DNA from: Meridianimarinicoccus roseus
Lineage (GTDB): Bacteria > Pseudomonadota > Alphaproteobacteria > Rhodobacterales > Rhodobacteraceae
Direction of reading: 5' to 3'
DNA: 41,803 nt
NCBI RefSeq assembly: GCF_003172915.1
Contig: NZ_QGKU01000042.1
Span: forward strand, 1 to 41,803
Shown: piece after piece, positions 33,096-41,712 of the stretch
Layout of the letters: each line of letters starts with the position of its first letter
How positions within the stretch are numbered: the first letter of the stretch is position 1
Position numbers and translations under genes: made by a program
Notes under the pieces: model-generated
The model's input: only the letters and a program-made list of their open reading frames with translations
The model's database searches: none
What the model was told of the DNA's origin: nothing

Positions 33096-34103
33096 ATGGC
33101 TGAACGCGAAATCATGTACCGCGACGCGCTGCGCGAAGCGCTTGACGAGGAAATGGCCGCAAACCAGGAAGTATTCATCATAGGGGAAGGCATCGCCGAA
33201 CGAGGCGGCTCCTACAAGGTGACCGAGGGTCTTCTGGCGAAATATGGGCCCGGCCGCGTGCGCGACACGCCGATCGCCGAGGCGGGAATGATAGGGGTCG
33301 GTGTTGGGGCGGCCATCGCCGGGGCACGGCCTGTGGTCGAGATCCTTTATGTCGATTTTGCCATGCTCGGCATGGACATGATCGTGAACCAGGCGGCAAA
33401 GTTCCGGCTGATGACCGGTGGCGACGGTCGCGTGCCATTTGTGATGCGCACGCAGGGCGGCACCGGTGGCGGTGTTGCCGCACAGCATTCGCAGTCGCTC
33501 GAGGCGCTTTTCTATCACATCCCCGGCCTGAGGGTCGTGATGCCATCGACACCCGCCGATGCAAAGGGGCTGCTCAAGTACGCGCTGAGACAGCAGGACC
33601 CGGTGATGTTCCTAGAGCACAAGCACCTCTACATGACAAAGGGTCCGGTGCCTGATGGCGAGCATGTAATCGAGTTCGGCGTCGGCGATATCAAGCGTGC
33701 CGGGACCGACGTCACTGTGATCGCATGGTCCAACATGTTACCGCGCACCCTCAAGGCCGCGGAAGAACTTGAAGCACAGGGAATTTCCGTCGAGGTGATC
33801 GATCCACGCACGCTCGTGCCACTGGATCGTGAGATGATCCTCAAGTCCGTTCTGAAAACCCGCCGCGTCGTCATCGTCCAGGAAGCCAACCGCCGCGGCG
33901 GCGTGGCGTCGGACATCGCGTCGATCATCCAGGAAGAAGCGTTCTATGATCTCGACGCCCCGGTAGAAATCGTCGCGGGACTCGATATTCCCGTTCCGTT
34001 CAACCTCGCCCTCGAGGCCGCGAGTGTTCCGCAGCAAGAAGACGTAGTCGCCGCAGTGCGCCGGTCGCTCCACCTGAACGCCATCTCTAAGGCTGCGGAG
34101 TGA
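33096..34103 (+). CDS. Acetoin/2-oxoacid dehydrogenase-like E1 beta subunit
   Basis: E1 beta partner, 335 residues, of the AcoB/PdhB type. It has the start MYRDALREALDEEMAAN, the glycine-rich stretch GMIGVGVGAAIAGARPVVEI and the C-terminal transketolase domain (DIKRAGTDVTVIAWSNM, IDPRTLVPLDREMI). A Shine-Dalgarno GGGGAGG lies before it; it is 27 bases after E1 alpha. E1 alpha and beta form the tetramer of the complex. Confidence 0.88.
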   Translation: MAEREIMYRDALREALDEEMAANQEVFIIGEGIAERGGSYKVTEGLLAKYGPGRVRDTPIAEAGMIGVGVGAAIAGARPVVEILYVDFAMLGMDMIVNQAAKFRLMTGGDGRVPFVMRTQGGTGGGVAAQHSQSLEALFYHIPGLRVVMPSTPADAKGLLKYALRQQDPVMFLEHKHLYMTKGPVPDGEHVIEFGVGDIKRAGTDVTVIAWSNMLPRTLKAAEELEAQGISVEVIDPRTLVPLDREMILKSVLKTRRVVIVQEANRRGGVASDIASIIQEEAFYDLDAPVEIVAGLDIPVPFNLALEAASVPQQEDVVAAVRRSLHLNAISKAAE

Positions 34104-34112
34104 CGTGGCGCC

Positions 34113-35333
34113 ATGAAACAGCACATTCTCGAAAAACTCGCAGCCACCAATCCGGACTGCGAAATTTGGTTCGACTCCTCGCCGCTGGTCTATGAGAACT
34201 GGAAACGCGGCGTCGTCGCAGGCGCGCCCGAGGCGAAACGCGACATCTGGGAGGCGCAGCTTACGCGGCTCTTCAACCCCGAAACCGTTCGCAACACGGG
34301 CGAGATGGGTTTTTGCGGCGTAACCACGAACCCGCCCCTGTCACTCCAAGCGATCCAGAACGATCCCGAATTCTGGATCGGCGAAATCCGCCGGATCACG
34401 GCCGAGAACCCAGGAGACAACGTCGAGGGCATTTACTGGAAAACCTACCTGGAGGTCGCGCGCCAGAGCGCGGCGATGATCCTGCCTGTCTACGAGGCCA
34501 GCAACGGCCGTCATGGCCATGTCTCGGGGCAGGTCGATCCGCGGTTCGTGACGGATTACGAAAGGATGCTCGCACAAGGACTCGATTTGGCGGCCTTGGC
34601 CCCCAACCTGATGGTCAAGATCCCTGGATCGGCCGAGGGCTACCGCGTGATCGAGGAGCTTACGGCGAAGGGTATCTCGACCAACAACACCACCTCCTTC
34701 ACCGTACCCCAGTATGTCGCCTGCATGGCCGCGGTTTCGCGCGGCCTTGAACGCGCGAAAGCTGCCGGGATCGACCTTTCGCGCTGGCGGTCTGTCATCA
34801 CCCATATGTCCGCGCGCCTTGGAAATGTTGGGGATCTGAAATCGCAGGCCGAAACTCGTGGCATAGAATTGTCGCCGCAGGAAATTCTGTTGGGTGAGAT
34901 CGCGGTGATGAAACGCGCCTACAAGCACGGAAAGGCCAACGGGCACCCGTCGAAAATGCTGCAATGCTCCATGCGTGTCACTGACGAAGGGCCCGGCGGC
35001 CGCGCGTCCAGCGGGCATGTCGAAATGCTGGCTGGGGGCGATTTCGTCTATACCTGTCCGCCCTCCTACATCGCGCAGCTGATGCATGCCGAGGATAGGA
35101 TGGAGCCGTTCCGCTCCGGAGCAATCGATGAAGACGCCCCTGAGGACTTGATCGAGAAACTGCGGCGCCTTCCCTATTTCCGTCAGGCATACGACTTTGA
35201 CGGCATGCAGCCCGAAGAATTCAGCCGGTTCGGTGCTTTTGTTGCCACAGCGGCTGAGTTCGCCGCCGCAACCCGCCGGACGGTGGATTTCGTGGCGAGC
35301 GCCGTCGAACGCGCGCAACCCCACGCAGCATGA
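34113..35333 (+). CDS. Transaldolase-family protein, atypical
   Basis: A 406-residue member of the transaldolase superfamily, class I, Schiff-base type. The family marks are WFDSSPL near the start, GVTTNPPLSL (68-79), SGQVDPRFVTD (138-148) and the catalytic lysine in NLMVKIPGSAEG (Lys169), followed by TNNTTSFTV. Normal transaldolases have about 215-320 residues; this one carries roughly 90 extra residues. The extra parts include WKTYLEVARQSAAMI and the tail after residue 320. It sits inside the E1/E2 operon, nine bases after E1 beta, where a transaldolase is unexpected. It may transfer or cleave a dihydroxyacetone unit of a non-standard sugar phosphate. Confidence 0.75.
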   Translation: MKQHILEKLAATNPDCEIWFDSSPLVYENWKRGVVAGAPEAKRDIWEAQLTRLFNPETVRNTGEMGFCGVTTNPPLSLQAIQNDPEFWIGEIRRITAENPGDNVEGIYWKTYLEVARQSAAMILPVYEASNGRHGHVSGQVDPRFVTDYERMLAQGLDLAALAPNLMVKIPGSAEGYRVIEELTAKGISTNNTTSFTVPQYVACMAAVSRGLERAKAAGIDLSRWRSVITHMSARLGNVGDLKSQAETRGIELSPQEILLGEIAVMKRAYKHGKANGHPSKMLQCSMRVTDEGPGGRASSGHVEMLAGGDFVYTCPPSYIAQLMHAEDRMEPFRSGAIDEDAPEDLIEKLRRLPYFRQAYDFDGMQPEEFSRFGAFVATAAEFAAATRRTVDFVASAVERAQPHAA

Positions 35334-35344
35334 GGACCTGATAC

Positions 35345-36637
35345 ATGGCTGAGGCAATTCTGGTCCCCCAGGTGGGACAGGACCTTACGGAAGCGACGGT
35401 CGTCGAGCTGCACGTAAAGCTGGGCGACACGGTCAAGAAAGGCGATCTCGTCGCCGTGGTGGAATCCGAGAAGGCCTCCTTCGAGGTCGAAGCCTTCGCC
35501 GAGGGTGTGGTTATCAACATGCCCTACAAGGAAGGCGATGTCGCCGAGGTTCTCGCGCCGCTGATGCACCTGGGCCAACCCGGCGAAAGCCTGGAAGGCG
35601 CCGCGGTGTCCGCCACCCAGTCGTCCGAGGCGCAGGCCCCAGTATCTGCGGAGCAAACGACTATTGCACCCGCCGCTTCGGCGATCACCGCCCAAGCGGA
35701 GGCGCAGGGTTCCACCGATGGATGGCGACGATCCTCTCCGGTGGCGCGGCGCGAAGCAGCGGCGAGGGGGCTCGACCTTGCAAGCATCAAGGGATCGGGG
35801 CCGGGTGGCGCGGTGGTCCAGAAGGATGTCGCCGCCGCCATAATGGCGTCGGCCACGGCGCACCGCCAAGGCGGCGGCGCGCTTGCGGTCAGGACATTGC
35901 GCGAGGGTCAAGGTTCGCCAATTATCTGCATTCACGGTTTCGGAGCGGATCTGTCCTCGTGGCGCGGAATGGTAGGCACCTTGCCTGTCGGTTTGCCGGT
36001 AATGGCGCTGGACCTGCCAGGGCATGGCGCATCGGCACATGTCGGAGCGTCCAGCTTCGCGGAAATCGTGGCGTGTGTCGGCGAAAGCCTTCGGGACGTC
36101 GCGGCGGGCATCCATCTTGTCGGTCATTCGCTCGGCGCTGCCGTAGCGGCCGCACTGACGGAGCGCGGTGATCTTGATGTCCGCTCTCTGACCCTTCTCT
36201 CGCCGGCCGGTCTCGGCGCGAAGGTCGACGGCGATTTCATCGAAGGCTTCCTGTCAGCACAGTCGGAAACCGCGCTTGCGACATGGATGCGCCGCCTCGT
36301 GCACGATCCGGAGAAGCTTGCGCCGGTTCTTGTGCGCGCCACGCTCGCAGCCCGCGACACGCCGGGTCTTGTGGCCGCACAACGGCGCGTTGCAGCCGCG
36401 GTGTTCGAGAGGTCGACGCAGCTCTTCTCGCTCGGGCGCGCGCTTGACCGCTTCCTCGGGCCCTGCACTGTGATCGTCGGCCGCAAGGACGTCATCCTTT
36501 GTATGGATGAAGTGGCAGAAAGCGTCCCAGCGAATGCCGCTCTCCACCGTCTTCCGGCTGTGGGGCACTTGCCGCAGGTCGAGGCCGCGGAGCTTGTGCA
36601 GTCGCTCATAACTCGCACGGTCCGCGCGGCAGGCTGA
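35345..36637 (+). CDS. AcoC-like E2 with lipoyl, E3-binding and alpha/beta hydrolase domains
   Basis: Dihydrolipoamide acyltransferase of the acetoin dehydrogenase type, 430 residues. N-terminal lipoyl domain (residues 1-80, lysine 43 in VVESEKASFEV). A short linker rich in Ala, Gln, Thr. E3-binding segment about 130-160 (SPVARREAAARGLDLASIKG). C-terminal alpha/beta hydrolase (190-430) with ICIHGFGADLSSW, nucleophile in LVGHSLGAA (Ser262) and the catalytic histidine in AVGHLPQVE. AcoC proteins have this hydrolase-like domain in place of the usual acyltransferase domain. No E3 (dihydrolipoamide dehydrogenase) gene is in the window. Confidence 0.85.
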   Translation: MAEAILVPQVGQDLTEATVVELHVKLGDTVKKGDLVAVVESEKASFEVEAFAEGVVINMPYKEGDVAEVLAPLMHLGQPGESLEGAAVSATQSSEAQAPVSAEQTTIAPAASAITAQAEAQGSTDGWRRSSPVARREAAARGLDLASIKGSGPGGAVVQKDVAAAIMASATAHRQGGGALAVRTLREGQGSPIICIHGFGADLSSWRGMVGTLPVGLPVMALDLPGHGASAHVGASSFAEIVACVGESLRDVAAGIHLVGHSLGAAVAAALTERGDLDVRSLTLLSPAGLGAKVDGDFIEGFLSAQSETALATWMRRLVHDPEKLAPVLVRATLAARDTPGLVAAQRRVAAAVFERSTQLFSLGRALDRFLGPCTVIVGRKDVILCMDEVAESVPANAALHRLPAVGHLPQVEAAELVQSLITRTVRAAG

Positions 36638-36645
36638 CCCGCGAC

Positions 36646-36670
36646 GATCCGGGCGGCAACCGCCCGGATC
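36646..36670 (+). terminator. Strong hairpin between E2 and transketolase genes
   Basis: Perfect 11-bp stem GATCCGGGCGG / CCGCCCGGATC with a three-base loop, eight bases after the E2 stop. No T run. It lies in the only long gap (76 bases) of this operon and could limit transketolase expression or stabilise the upstream mRNA. Confidence 0.5.
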
Positions 36671-36713
36671 CACCCTACCCCGCGATCCCCAAAACCCGCC
36701 GGAGCACGAGACA

Positions 36714-38720
36714 ATGCGCGACCAGCAGCAGGCAAGCCATGTAGACATGGCGAATGCCATCAGATTCTTGTCGGCCGACGCCGTCGAACAGGCGGCTTCC
36801 GGCCACCCCGGCATGCCAATGGGTATGGCAGATGTCGCAACGGTGCTCTTCACGCGACACCTCAAGTTCGATCCGGACCGATCGGACTGGCCCGACCGTG
36901 ACCGGTTCGTGCTTTCGGCCGGGCACGGCTCCATGCTGCTCTATTCGGCGCTGCACCTGTGCGGCTATCCCGGGTGGGATATCGACGTTCTGCGGAACTT
37001 CCGTCAGATCGGCTCTGCTGCGGCCGGTCATCCCGAATACGGCCACGGCGCGGGCATCGAGACGACCACCGGCCCCCTCGGCCAAGGCCTCGCCACCGCT
37101 GTCGGCATGGCGCTAGCCGAGGAAATGGACCGCGCCAGATTCGGCATGGACCTTGTGGATCACCACACCTTTGTGATCGCGGGCGACGGCTGCCTAATGG
37201 AAGGCATCAGCCAAGAAGCGATATCGCTGGCTGGGCATCTCAAGTTGCGGCGCCTGATCGTTCTGTTCGACGACAACGGCATCACCATCGACGGAAAAAC
37301 TGCGCTTGCGACATCCGAGGACCAGGCGCAACGCTTCGCGGCATCGGGCTGGGCGACCTGCGCCGTTGACGGGCACGACCCGGAAGCGGTGTCGGGTGCC
37401 ATCGATGCGGCAAAGCTCGCAGACCGGCCGACACTGATCGCCTGCCGAACGGCCATCGGCCGTGGCGCGCCCTCGAAGGCTGGGACGGCAAAATGCCATG
37501 GCTCACCGCTGGGGTCGGCGGAACTTGCCGCCACGCGGACAGCAATGGGCTGGAGCCACGCGCCATTCGACATTCCGGAGCACATTCGTGCAGCCTGGAG
37601 AGATGCCGCATCGCGCGGAGCACCCGAGCGGCTTGCCTGGGAAGACCGACTTTCGCAATCTGACAGCGGTGCCACGTTCCGCGCGCATCTTGAAAGGAAG
37701 CTTCCGGAAAATTGGCGGGAGGCACTGACCGCGTGCAAGGCAGAGCTTCTTTCCCGAATGGACAACGGCACCGTATCTATGGCGACGCGGAAGGCCTCCG
37801 GGCTTGCGCTGGAAACACTGACCGCGGCGGTGCCGCATCTGATTGGAGGGTCCGCCGATCTGACCGGATCAGTGAATACCATGACGGCCGCCACGCATCC
37901 CGTTTCGTGGGGCGATTTTGGCGGGCGCTATGTACATTACGGCGTCCGCGAACACGCGATGGCGGCGATGATGAACGGCCTTGCCCTGCACGGCGGTTAC
38001 CTGCCCTATTCCGGCACGTTCCTTGTTTTTGCCAACTACCTGCACCCGGCGCTTCGGCTGTCTTGCCTGATGAAACTGCCGGTGACCTATGTGCTCACCC
38101 ACGATTCCATCGGCCTCGGCGAAGATGGCCCGACGCACCAGCCGGTCGAAACGCTGGCCATGCTGCGGGCAACGCCGGGTCTCTTGGTCCTGCGTCCCGC
38201 CGACGCCGTCGAGGTCGCCGAGGCATGGGAGATCGCGCTCGACCGCCAGGACGGTCCCACCGCGATCGTCCTTTCCCGGCAGGACGTGGCGGGGCTGCGT
38301 CGTGGCGCCGACGTCGGCAATCTGTCTGCTTGCGGCGGATACGTGCTGCGGGATGCAACGGCAGGCGCTCGCCGCGTCACGCTAATCGCGACAGGCTCCG
38401 AGGTGCAGATCGCTTGTGCCGCGCGGCGACTTCTCGAAGCGCAGGGGATCGGCACTGCGGTCGTTTCGTTGCCGAGTTTCGAGTTGTTTGCGGCTCGCCC
38501 CGTGGCGGAGCGTGAACAGGTGCTCGGACCGCTAGGCGCCGTGCGCGTCGGGATAGAGGCCGCGATCGGGTTCGGCTGGGACGGGCTTCTGGGTCAAAAT
38601 GGCAGCTTCGTCGGAATGGCTGGATACGGCGCGTCTGGCCCGGCGGAAGCACTCTACGAACATTTCGGCATCACGGCCCAACGGGTTGCCCAGGTCGCAC
38701 TGGAAAGGCTCAGGGCCTGA
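36714..38720 (+). CDS. tkt: Transketolase
   Basis: A full-length TPP enzyme of 668 residues that moves two-carbon ketol units between sugar phosphates. N-terminal MANAIRFLSADAVEQAASGHPGMPMG, TPP motif GDGCLMEGISQEA, central pyrimidine domain (GLALHGGYLPYSGTFLVFANY), and the C-terminal regulatory domain. It is one of the family of pentose-phosphate/Calvin transketolases. It is 76 bases after the E2 gene. Together with the transaldolase-family protein and aldolase it suggests that the pathway feeds into pentose-phosphate intermediates. Confidence 0.93.
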   Translation: MRDQQQASHVDMANAIRFLSADAVEQAASGHPGMPMGMADVATVLFTRHLKFDPDRSDWPDRDRFVLSAGHGSMLLYSALHLCGYPGWDIDVLRNFRQIGSAAAGHPEYGHGAGIETTTGPLGQGLATAVGMALAEEMDRARFGMDLVDHHTFVIAGDGCLMEGISQEAISLAGHLKLRRLIVLFDDNGITIDGKTALATSEDQAQRFAASGWATCAVDGHDPEAVSGAIDAAKLADRPTLIACRTAIGRGAPSKAGTAKCHGSPLGSAELAATRTAMGWSHAPFDIPEHIRAAWRDAASRGAPERLAWEDRLSQSDSGATFRAHLERKLPENWREALTACKAELLSRMDNGTVSMATRKASGLALETLTAAVPHLIGGSADLTGSVNTMTAATHPVSWGDFGGRYVHYGVREHAMAAMMNGLALHGGYLPYSGTFLVFANYLHPALRLSCLMKLPVTYVLTHDSIGLGEDGPTHQPVETLAMLRATPGLLVLRPADAVEVAEAWEIALDRQDGPTAIVLSRQDVAGLRRGADVGNLSACGGYVLRDATAGARRVTLIATGSEVQIACAARRLLEAQGIGTAVVSLPSFELFAARPVAEREQVLGPLGAVRVGIEAAIGFGWDGLLGQNGSFVGMAGYGASGPAEALYEHFGITAQRVAQVALERLRA

Positions 38721-38781
38721 TCTTCCTTCGGAGCGCCGAACATGAACAACCGAAACCGAGAATGCTCAAGGAACAGACCAG

Positions 38782-39117
38782 ATGGGATCTGAAACGAAAG
38801 ACCGGCTGTCCGCCGCCAAGGGACGCATCGGCATGTTCGCGAAGGCTGCCCCAGCCGCCATGGACGGGTTTGCAAGGTTGTCGAAGGCTGCAACCAGCGC
38901 GGGGGCTTTTTCGTCCGCCCAGCGTGAATTGATCGCCACGGCGATCGCGGTGGTGAAGGGGTGCGAGGATTGCATCCTCTATCACGTGGACAGCGCGCGA
39001 AAGCACGGTGCAGAGGAGTCCGAACTTGTCGAAGCGCTCGAGATCGCGCTGGAGATGGGCGGTGGACCGGCGCTCATGTACGCCAGCAAGGCGCTCGAAG
39101 CCTACCGCGACCTCTGA
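38782..39117 (+). CDS. AhpD-like carboxymuconolactone decarboxylase family protein
   Basis: A 111-residue helical protein of the AhpD/CMD fold. The motif KGCEDCILYHVDSARKHGA carries the CxxC pair and the downstream histidine used by AhpD-type disulfide reductases. AhpD in mycobacteria passes electrons from the lipoate-containing E2 (SucB) and Lpd to a peroxidase. Here it ends an operon with a lipoyl E2, so reduction of a lipoyl or thiol group is an attractive guess. An AAGGA lies nine bases before the ATG. Confidence 0.8.
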   Translation: MGSETKDRLSAAKGRIGMFAKAAPAAMDGFARLSKAATSAGAFSSAQRELIATAIAVVKGCEDCILYHVDSARKHGAEESELVEALEIALEMGGGPALMYASKALEAYRDL

Positions 39118-39318
39118 TCGCCTACTCTGGCGTCTCGCACCCCTCGCGCCCTGCAGAGTAGAACGGCGCATTGATCGAATGGGCAAGGTACGGCCCGGGA
39201 CAAGGGATCAATTTTTGCCGCCCTGAAGCGCGAGCGTATCGTTTTGCAGCGAGATGGCTGGCCTATTCCGGAAGTGCGTATCGCAAAGCCGTACCGCCTT
39301 GTGCGCTCGCGCTCAAAC
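39118..39318. other. Intergenic region after the catabolic operon
   Basis: About 200 bases with no convincing gene or T-rich hairpin. Confidence 0.4.
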
Positions 39319-39950
39319 TCAATCGTCGGGTAGTTCCACGGCGGCCTCTACTCGCTCGACCGGCTCTTCGGAGTTGTCCCAGAATCTTTCCTTCGGGTTT
39401 GTACGACCGATCCGGCGGAAAAGCTCCCGGACCCGATTTCCGGTCATACCATCGAGAATTTCGGCAATGGGGCGCAACTCTTCTGGATCCGGCACCTGAT
39501 ACCAAGTCCTGTGTGCGTCGTCGCCACTTTCATTCCGCGAAACTTCGGTCTCTAGACCGGTGTTTGCACTCGCGGCCGGAAGAGCTGGTTCTCACGTACA
39601 GGGGTGGACAGCAAGTCCAAGAAATGCGGTTCCAGCGACCTTCGGGTCTTTGCTCCGGTCGCCGCGAAGCCTTGCTTCATGGCCAGTTGCAGCGTCAGTT
39701 GCTTAAGAGGGATGGGTCCCCGACCTTCTACGATGCACGCCATTATCCTGCCAAGTTTCCCGCTGGTAGCGGTCATCGAAAACCTTGCCATGGTGTCCGA
39801 GGCGAATTGTGACGTCTCCTTGCAGGGCCGAGGCCTTCGGACGGACTGGGATGACAGCTCCCCCCAACCCTCATGCACGGCAAGAAGGCGGCGAGCCTTG
39901 CGCAGTTCGCACAGATCGTGCGCCATGGCCCTCAGGTGAGGCATCGACAT
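39319..39950 (-). pseudogene. Unrecognised gene, probably frameshifted
   Basis: Two adjoining frames on the minus strand have coding-like codon use. The first, 39950-39552, reads MSMPHLRAMAHDLCELRK, later KLGRIMACIVEGRGPIPLKQ. At its end the sense moves to another frame, which continues GLETEVSRNESGDDAH, YQVPDPEELRPIAEILDG and NRVRELFRRIGRTNPKERFW, ending VELPDD at 39319. The second frame has no start of its own. This fits one gene of about 205 residues with a frameshift near 39555. I do not recognise the family. Confidence 0.35.
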
Positions 39951-39951
39951 C

Positions 39952-40295
39952 TCAGATCACGTGATCGAACGGTGCCACCGGCATCCGCGCGTCGCCTTCG
40001 CCTTGCGCCTGCAAGTGCAGCAACTTTGGCGCGGTTTTGCGGAGGCTGGGCTCCAGCATCACGGTGGCCTCGGAAATGCCCGGATTGCCCAGCTGTACCA
40101 GCGCCATGAAGCGGAACTCGGTCATCGAAGGACCCAGTGGCTGGGCGAAAGCGGCCATGGCGAAGCGCCGTGCACAGGCCCGGAACAGTGAGTCCTCGCC
40201 GATGAGCCGCGGCGTGAACTGATTGGGAAAGCCCTTGTGCGACAGGGCCACAGGCGAGCGCCAGACCCGCCGCACAGGATTACCGATTGGATCAT
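39952..40295 (-). pseudogene. manC: Mannose-1-phosphate guanylyltransferase gene, truncated and frameshifted
   Basis: The start MIQSVILCGGSGARLWP at 40295 is the GDP-mannose pyrophosphorylase nucleotide-binding signature. A frameshift follows after about 18 residues; the next frame continues HKGFPNQFTPRLIGEDSLF, EATVMLEPSLRKTAPKLL and PVAPFDHVI, all ManC-like, until a stop at 39952. Only about 115 of roughly 470 residues remain. It lies next to an exopolysaccharide sugar transferase, so it is a decayed part of an exopolysaccharide cluster. Confidence 0.7.
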
Positions 40296-40612
40296 CGGAA
40301 GAAGCCCCTCTCGATCAAAACATCCTGAGTTTGCGCAAAAAGCCCAATTGGGCGAACCTGTTAAGAGGTCCGCGCCGCGCCACTCAGGAGCCGCCGGGGT
40401 GACGCGGACCCGGCCGGTCTGACCACCCCCAACCGCAAGACGCTGCCGCCGGGCTGCCAGCCGAACCCTGACTTTCGTATTTTCTTTAGACCTATCAGAT
40501 AGATGGCATATGCAAAGTTGCACACGCCCACGCTATCGAACACCTGCCTACAGACGGATAGGGCTGATACATACGGATCGTGACAAGTTGCACTAATTTG
40601 AGGATCGCCGAC
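40296..40612. promoter_or_regulatory. Divergent upstream region of the manC remnant and the sugar transferase
   Basis: About 317 bases between the two starts. No gene is seen. It should hold the sugar transferase promoter; AT-rich sequence lies around 40480-40520. Confidence 0.4.
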
Positions 40613-41236
40613 ATGACCTTTGCAGCAGACCGCTTCGCTAAAGCCGACAAGACGCTGCAGTTGGCGCTGAAGCCGTTGGTCGAGCGGAGCCTCGCCGCGC
40701 TGGCGCTGCTGCTGCTGGCACCCCTCCTGGTGATCGTTGCCATCGCGATCCGGGCCGAAAGTCGCGGCCCGGTGATCTTCCGGCAGATCCGCACCGGGCT
40801 GGACGGGCGCCCCTTCGAGATCCTCAAGTTCCGGTCCATGACCGTGGGCGCGGGGCTTGCGCAGGCTACGCGGGGCGACGCCCGCGTCACCCGGGTCGGT
40901 GCCGTGCTGCGCCGCACCTCGGTCGACGAGCTGCCGCAGCTGATCAACGTGCTGATGGGCGATATGGCGCTGGTCGGCCCACGTCCCCATGCCGTGGCCC
41001 ATGACGCGTTTTACGCCCCGCAGATCGCCAATTACATGGCCCGCTACGCTGTCCGGCCGGGCCTGACCGGCTGGGCGCAGATCAACGGCGCGCGCGGCGA
41101 GACAGAAACGCTGGGCAAGATGGCACAGCGCGCCGCGCTTGATCTCGACTACATCCGCGGCTGGTCGTTGGCCCGCGACCTGTGGATCATCGCCCTCACA
41201 CCGATGCGACTGTTGAGCGACCGCAACGTGTATTGA
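40613..41236 (+). CDS. Undecaprenyl-phosphate sugar transferase, ExoY type
   Basis: A 207-residue polyprenyl glycosylphosphotransferase that starts polysaccharide repeat units by loading a sugar-1-phosphate on undecaprenyl phosphate at the inner membrane. One N-terminal hydrophobic segment (LAALALLLLAPLLVIVAIAI), then GPVIFRQIRTG, the KFRSM motif, DELPQLINVLMGDMALVGPRP and RPGLTGWAQINGARG. It lacks the large N-terminal membrane part of WbaP-type proteins, so it is the short ExoY/Cps2E-core type. I chose the ATG at 40613 with GAGG upstream. It seems intact even though its neighbour manC is broken. Confidence 0.88.
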   Translation: MTFAADRFAKADKTLQLALKPLVERSLAALALLLLAPLLVIVAIAIRAESRGPVIFRQIRTGLDGRPFEILKFRSMTVGAGLAQATRGDARVTRVGAVLRRTSVDELPQLINVLMGDMALVGPRPHAVAHDAFYAPQIANYMARYAVRPGLTGWAQINGARGETETLGKMAQRAALDLDYIRGWSLARDLWIIALTPMRLLSDRNVY

Positions 41237-41254
41237 AGATCCGTTTTCGACGAG

Positions 41255-41711
41255 GGCGCGCAGGAAATCCGCGACCGCGGTGTAGCCGCCGACGTAGCCC
41301 ATCTGCTTGTTCTCGCGCAGAAGCCGGGCGCCGGTGAGATCGGGAAAGGATATCACACGCTCCCGCAAATATGCCTCGAAGGGTTCGATGGCCCGCGGCC
41401 GTGGCGCGCGCCGCCCGTAGACCGGGGCCTCCGGACCCCGGTCGAGATGTTTGCGGACAGTCTTGCGGTCGCAGCCGACCTTTCGCGCGATGGCGCTGAT
41501 GCTCAGCCCCTGCTTTTTGAGATCTGGATCAAGACGATCTCCCTCAGTCCTTTCACCTGACGGCCCCCGCTGCTCTTTTTGCGGGAAGCATCCGCCAGGT
41601 AGCCCGCAGCGCCGCCGATTTTCGAATGAGTGAGGTTCGAAAATCGCCGGCACCGCTCCCTCTGGGGGTTTTCAAACGGCGGTTCCGGGGAGATTGCCAG
41701 CGGCGGTTACA
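41255..41711 (-). pseudogene. istA: IS21-family IstA N-terminal remnant, copy 2
   Basis: The frame reads KKQGLSISAIARKVGCDRKTV, then RAIEPFEAYLRERV and TGARLLRENKQMGYVGGYTA, the start of an IS21 transposase. The region before it (KGLREIVLIQ) is in another frame, so one base is missing. The outer end is GGCGGTTACA at 41702-41711. The element is cut off near 41260, close to the sugar transferase stop. It is a diverged second copy of the remnant at 17942-18355. Confidence 0.65.
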
Positions 41712-41712
41712 C

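Noticed and set aside
34341-35357. Minus-strand ORF opposite the transaldolase-family gene
   Set aside because: No motifs; it is explained by codon bias on the opposite strand.
36646-36670. The 11-bp hairpin as a proven rho-independent terminator
   Set aside because: There is no T run after the stem, so termination cannot be claimed; it is kept only as a hairpin.
40361-41653. Minus-strand ORF of 430 codons spanning the sugar transferase and IstA remnant
   Set aside because: Only its first part is IstA-like; the rest is antisense to the intact sugar transferase, so the long frame is accidental.
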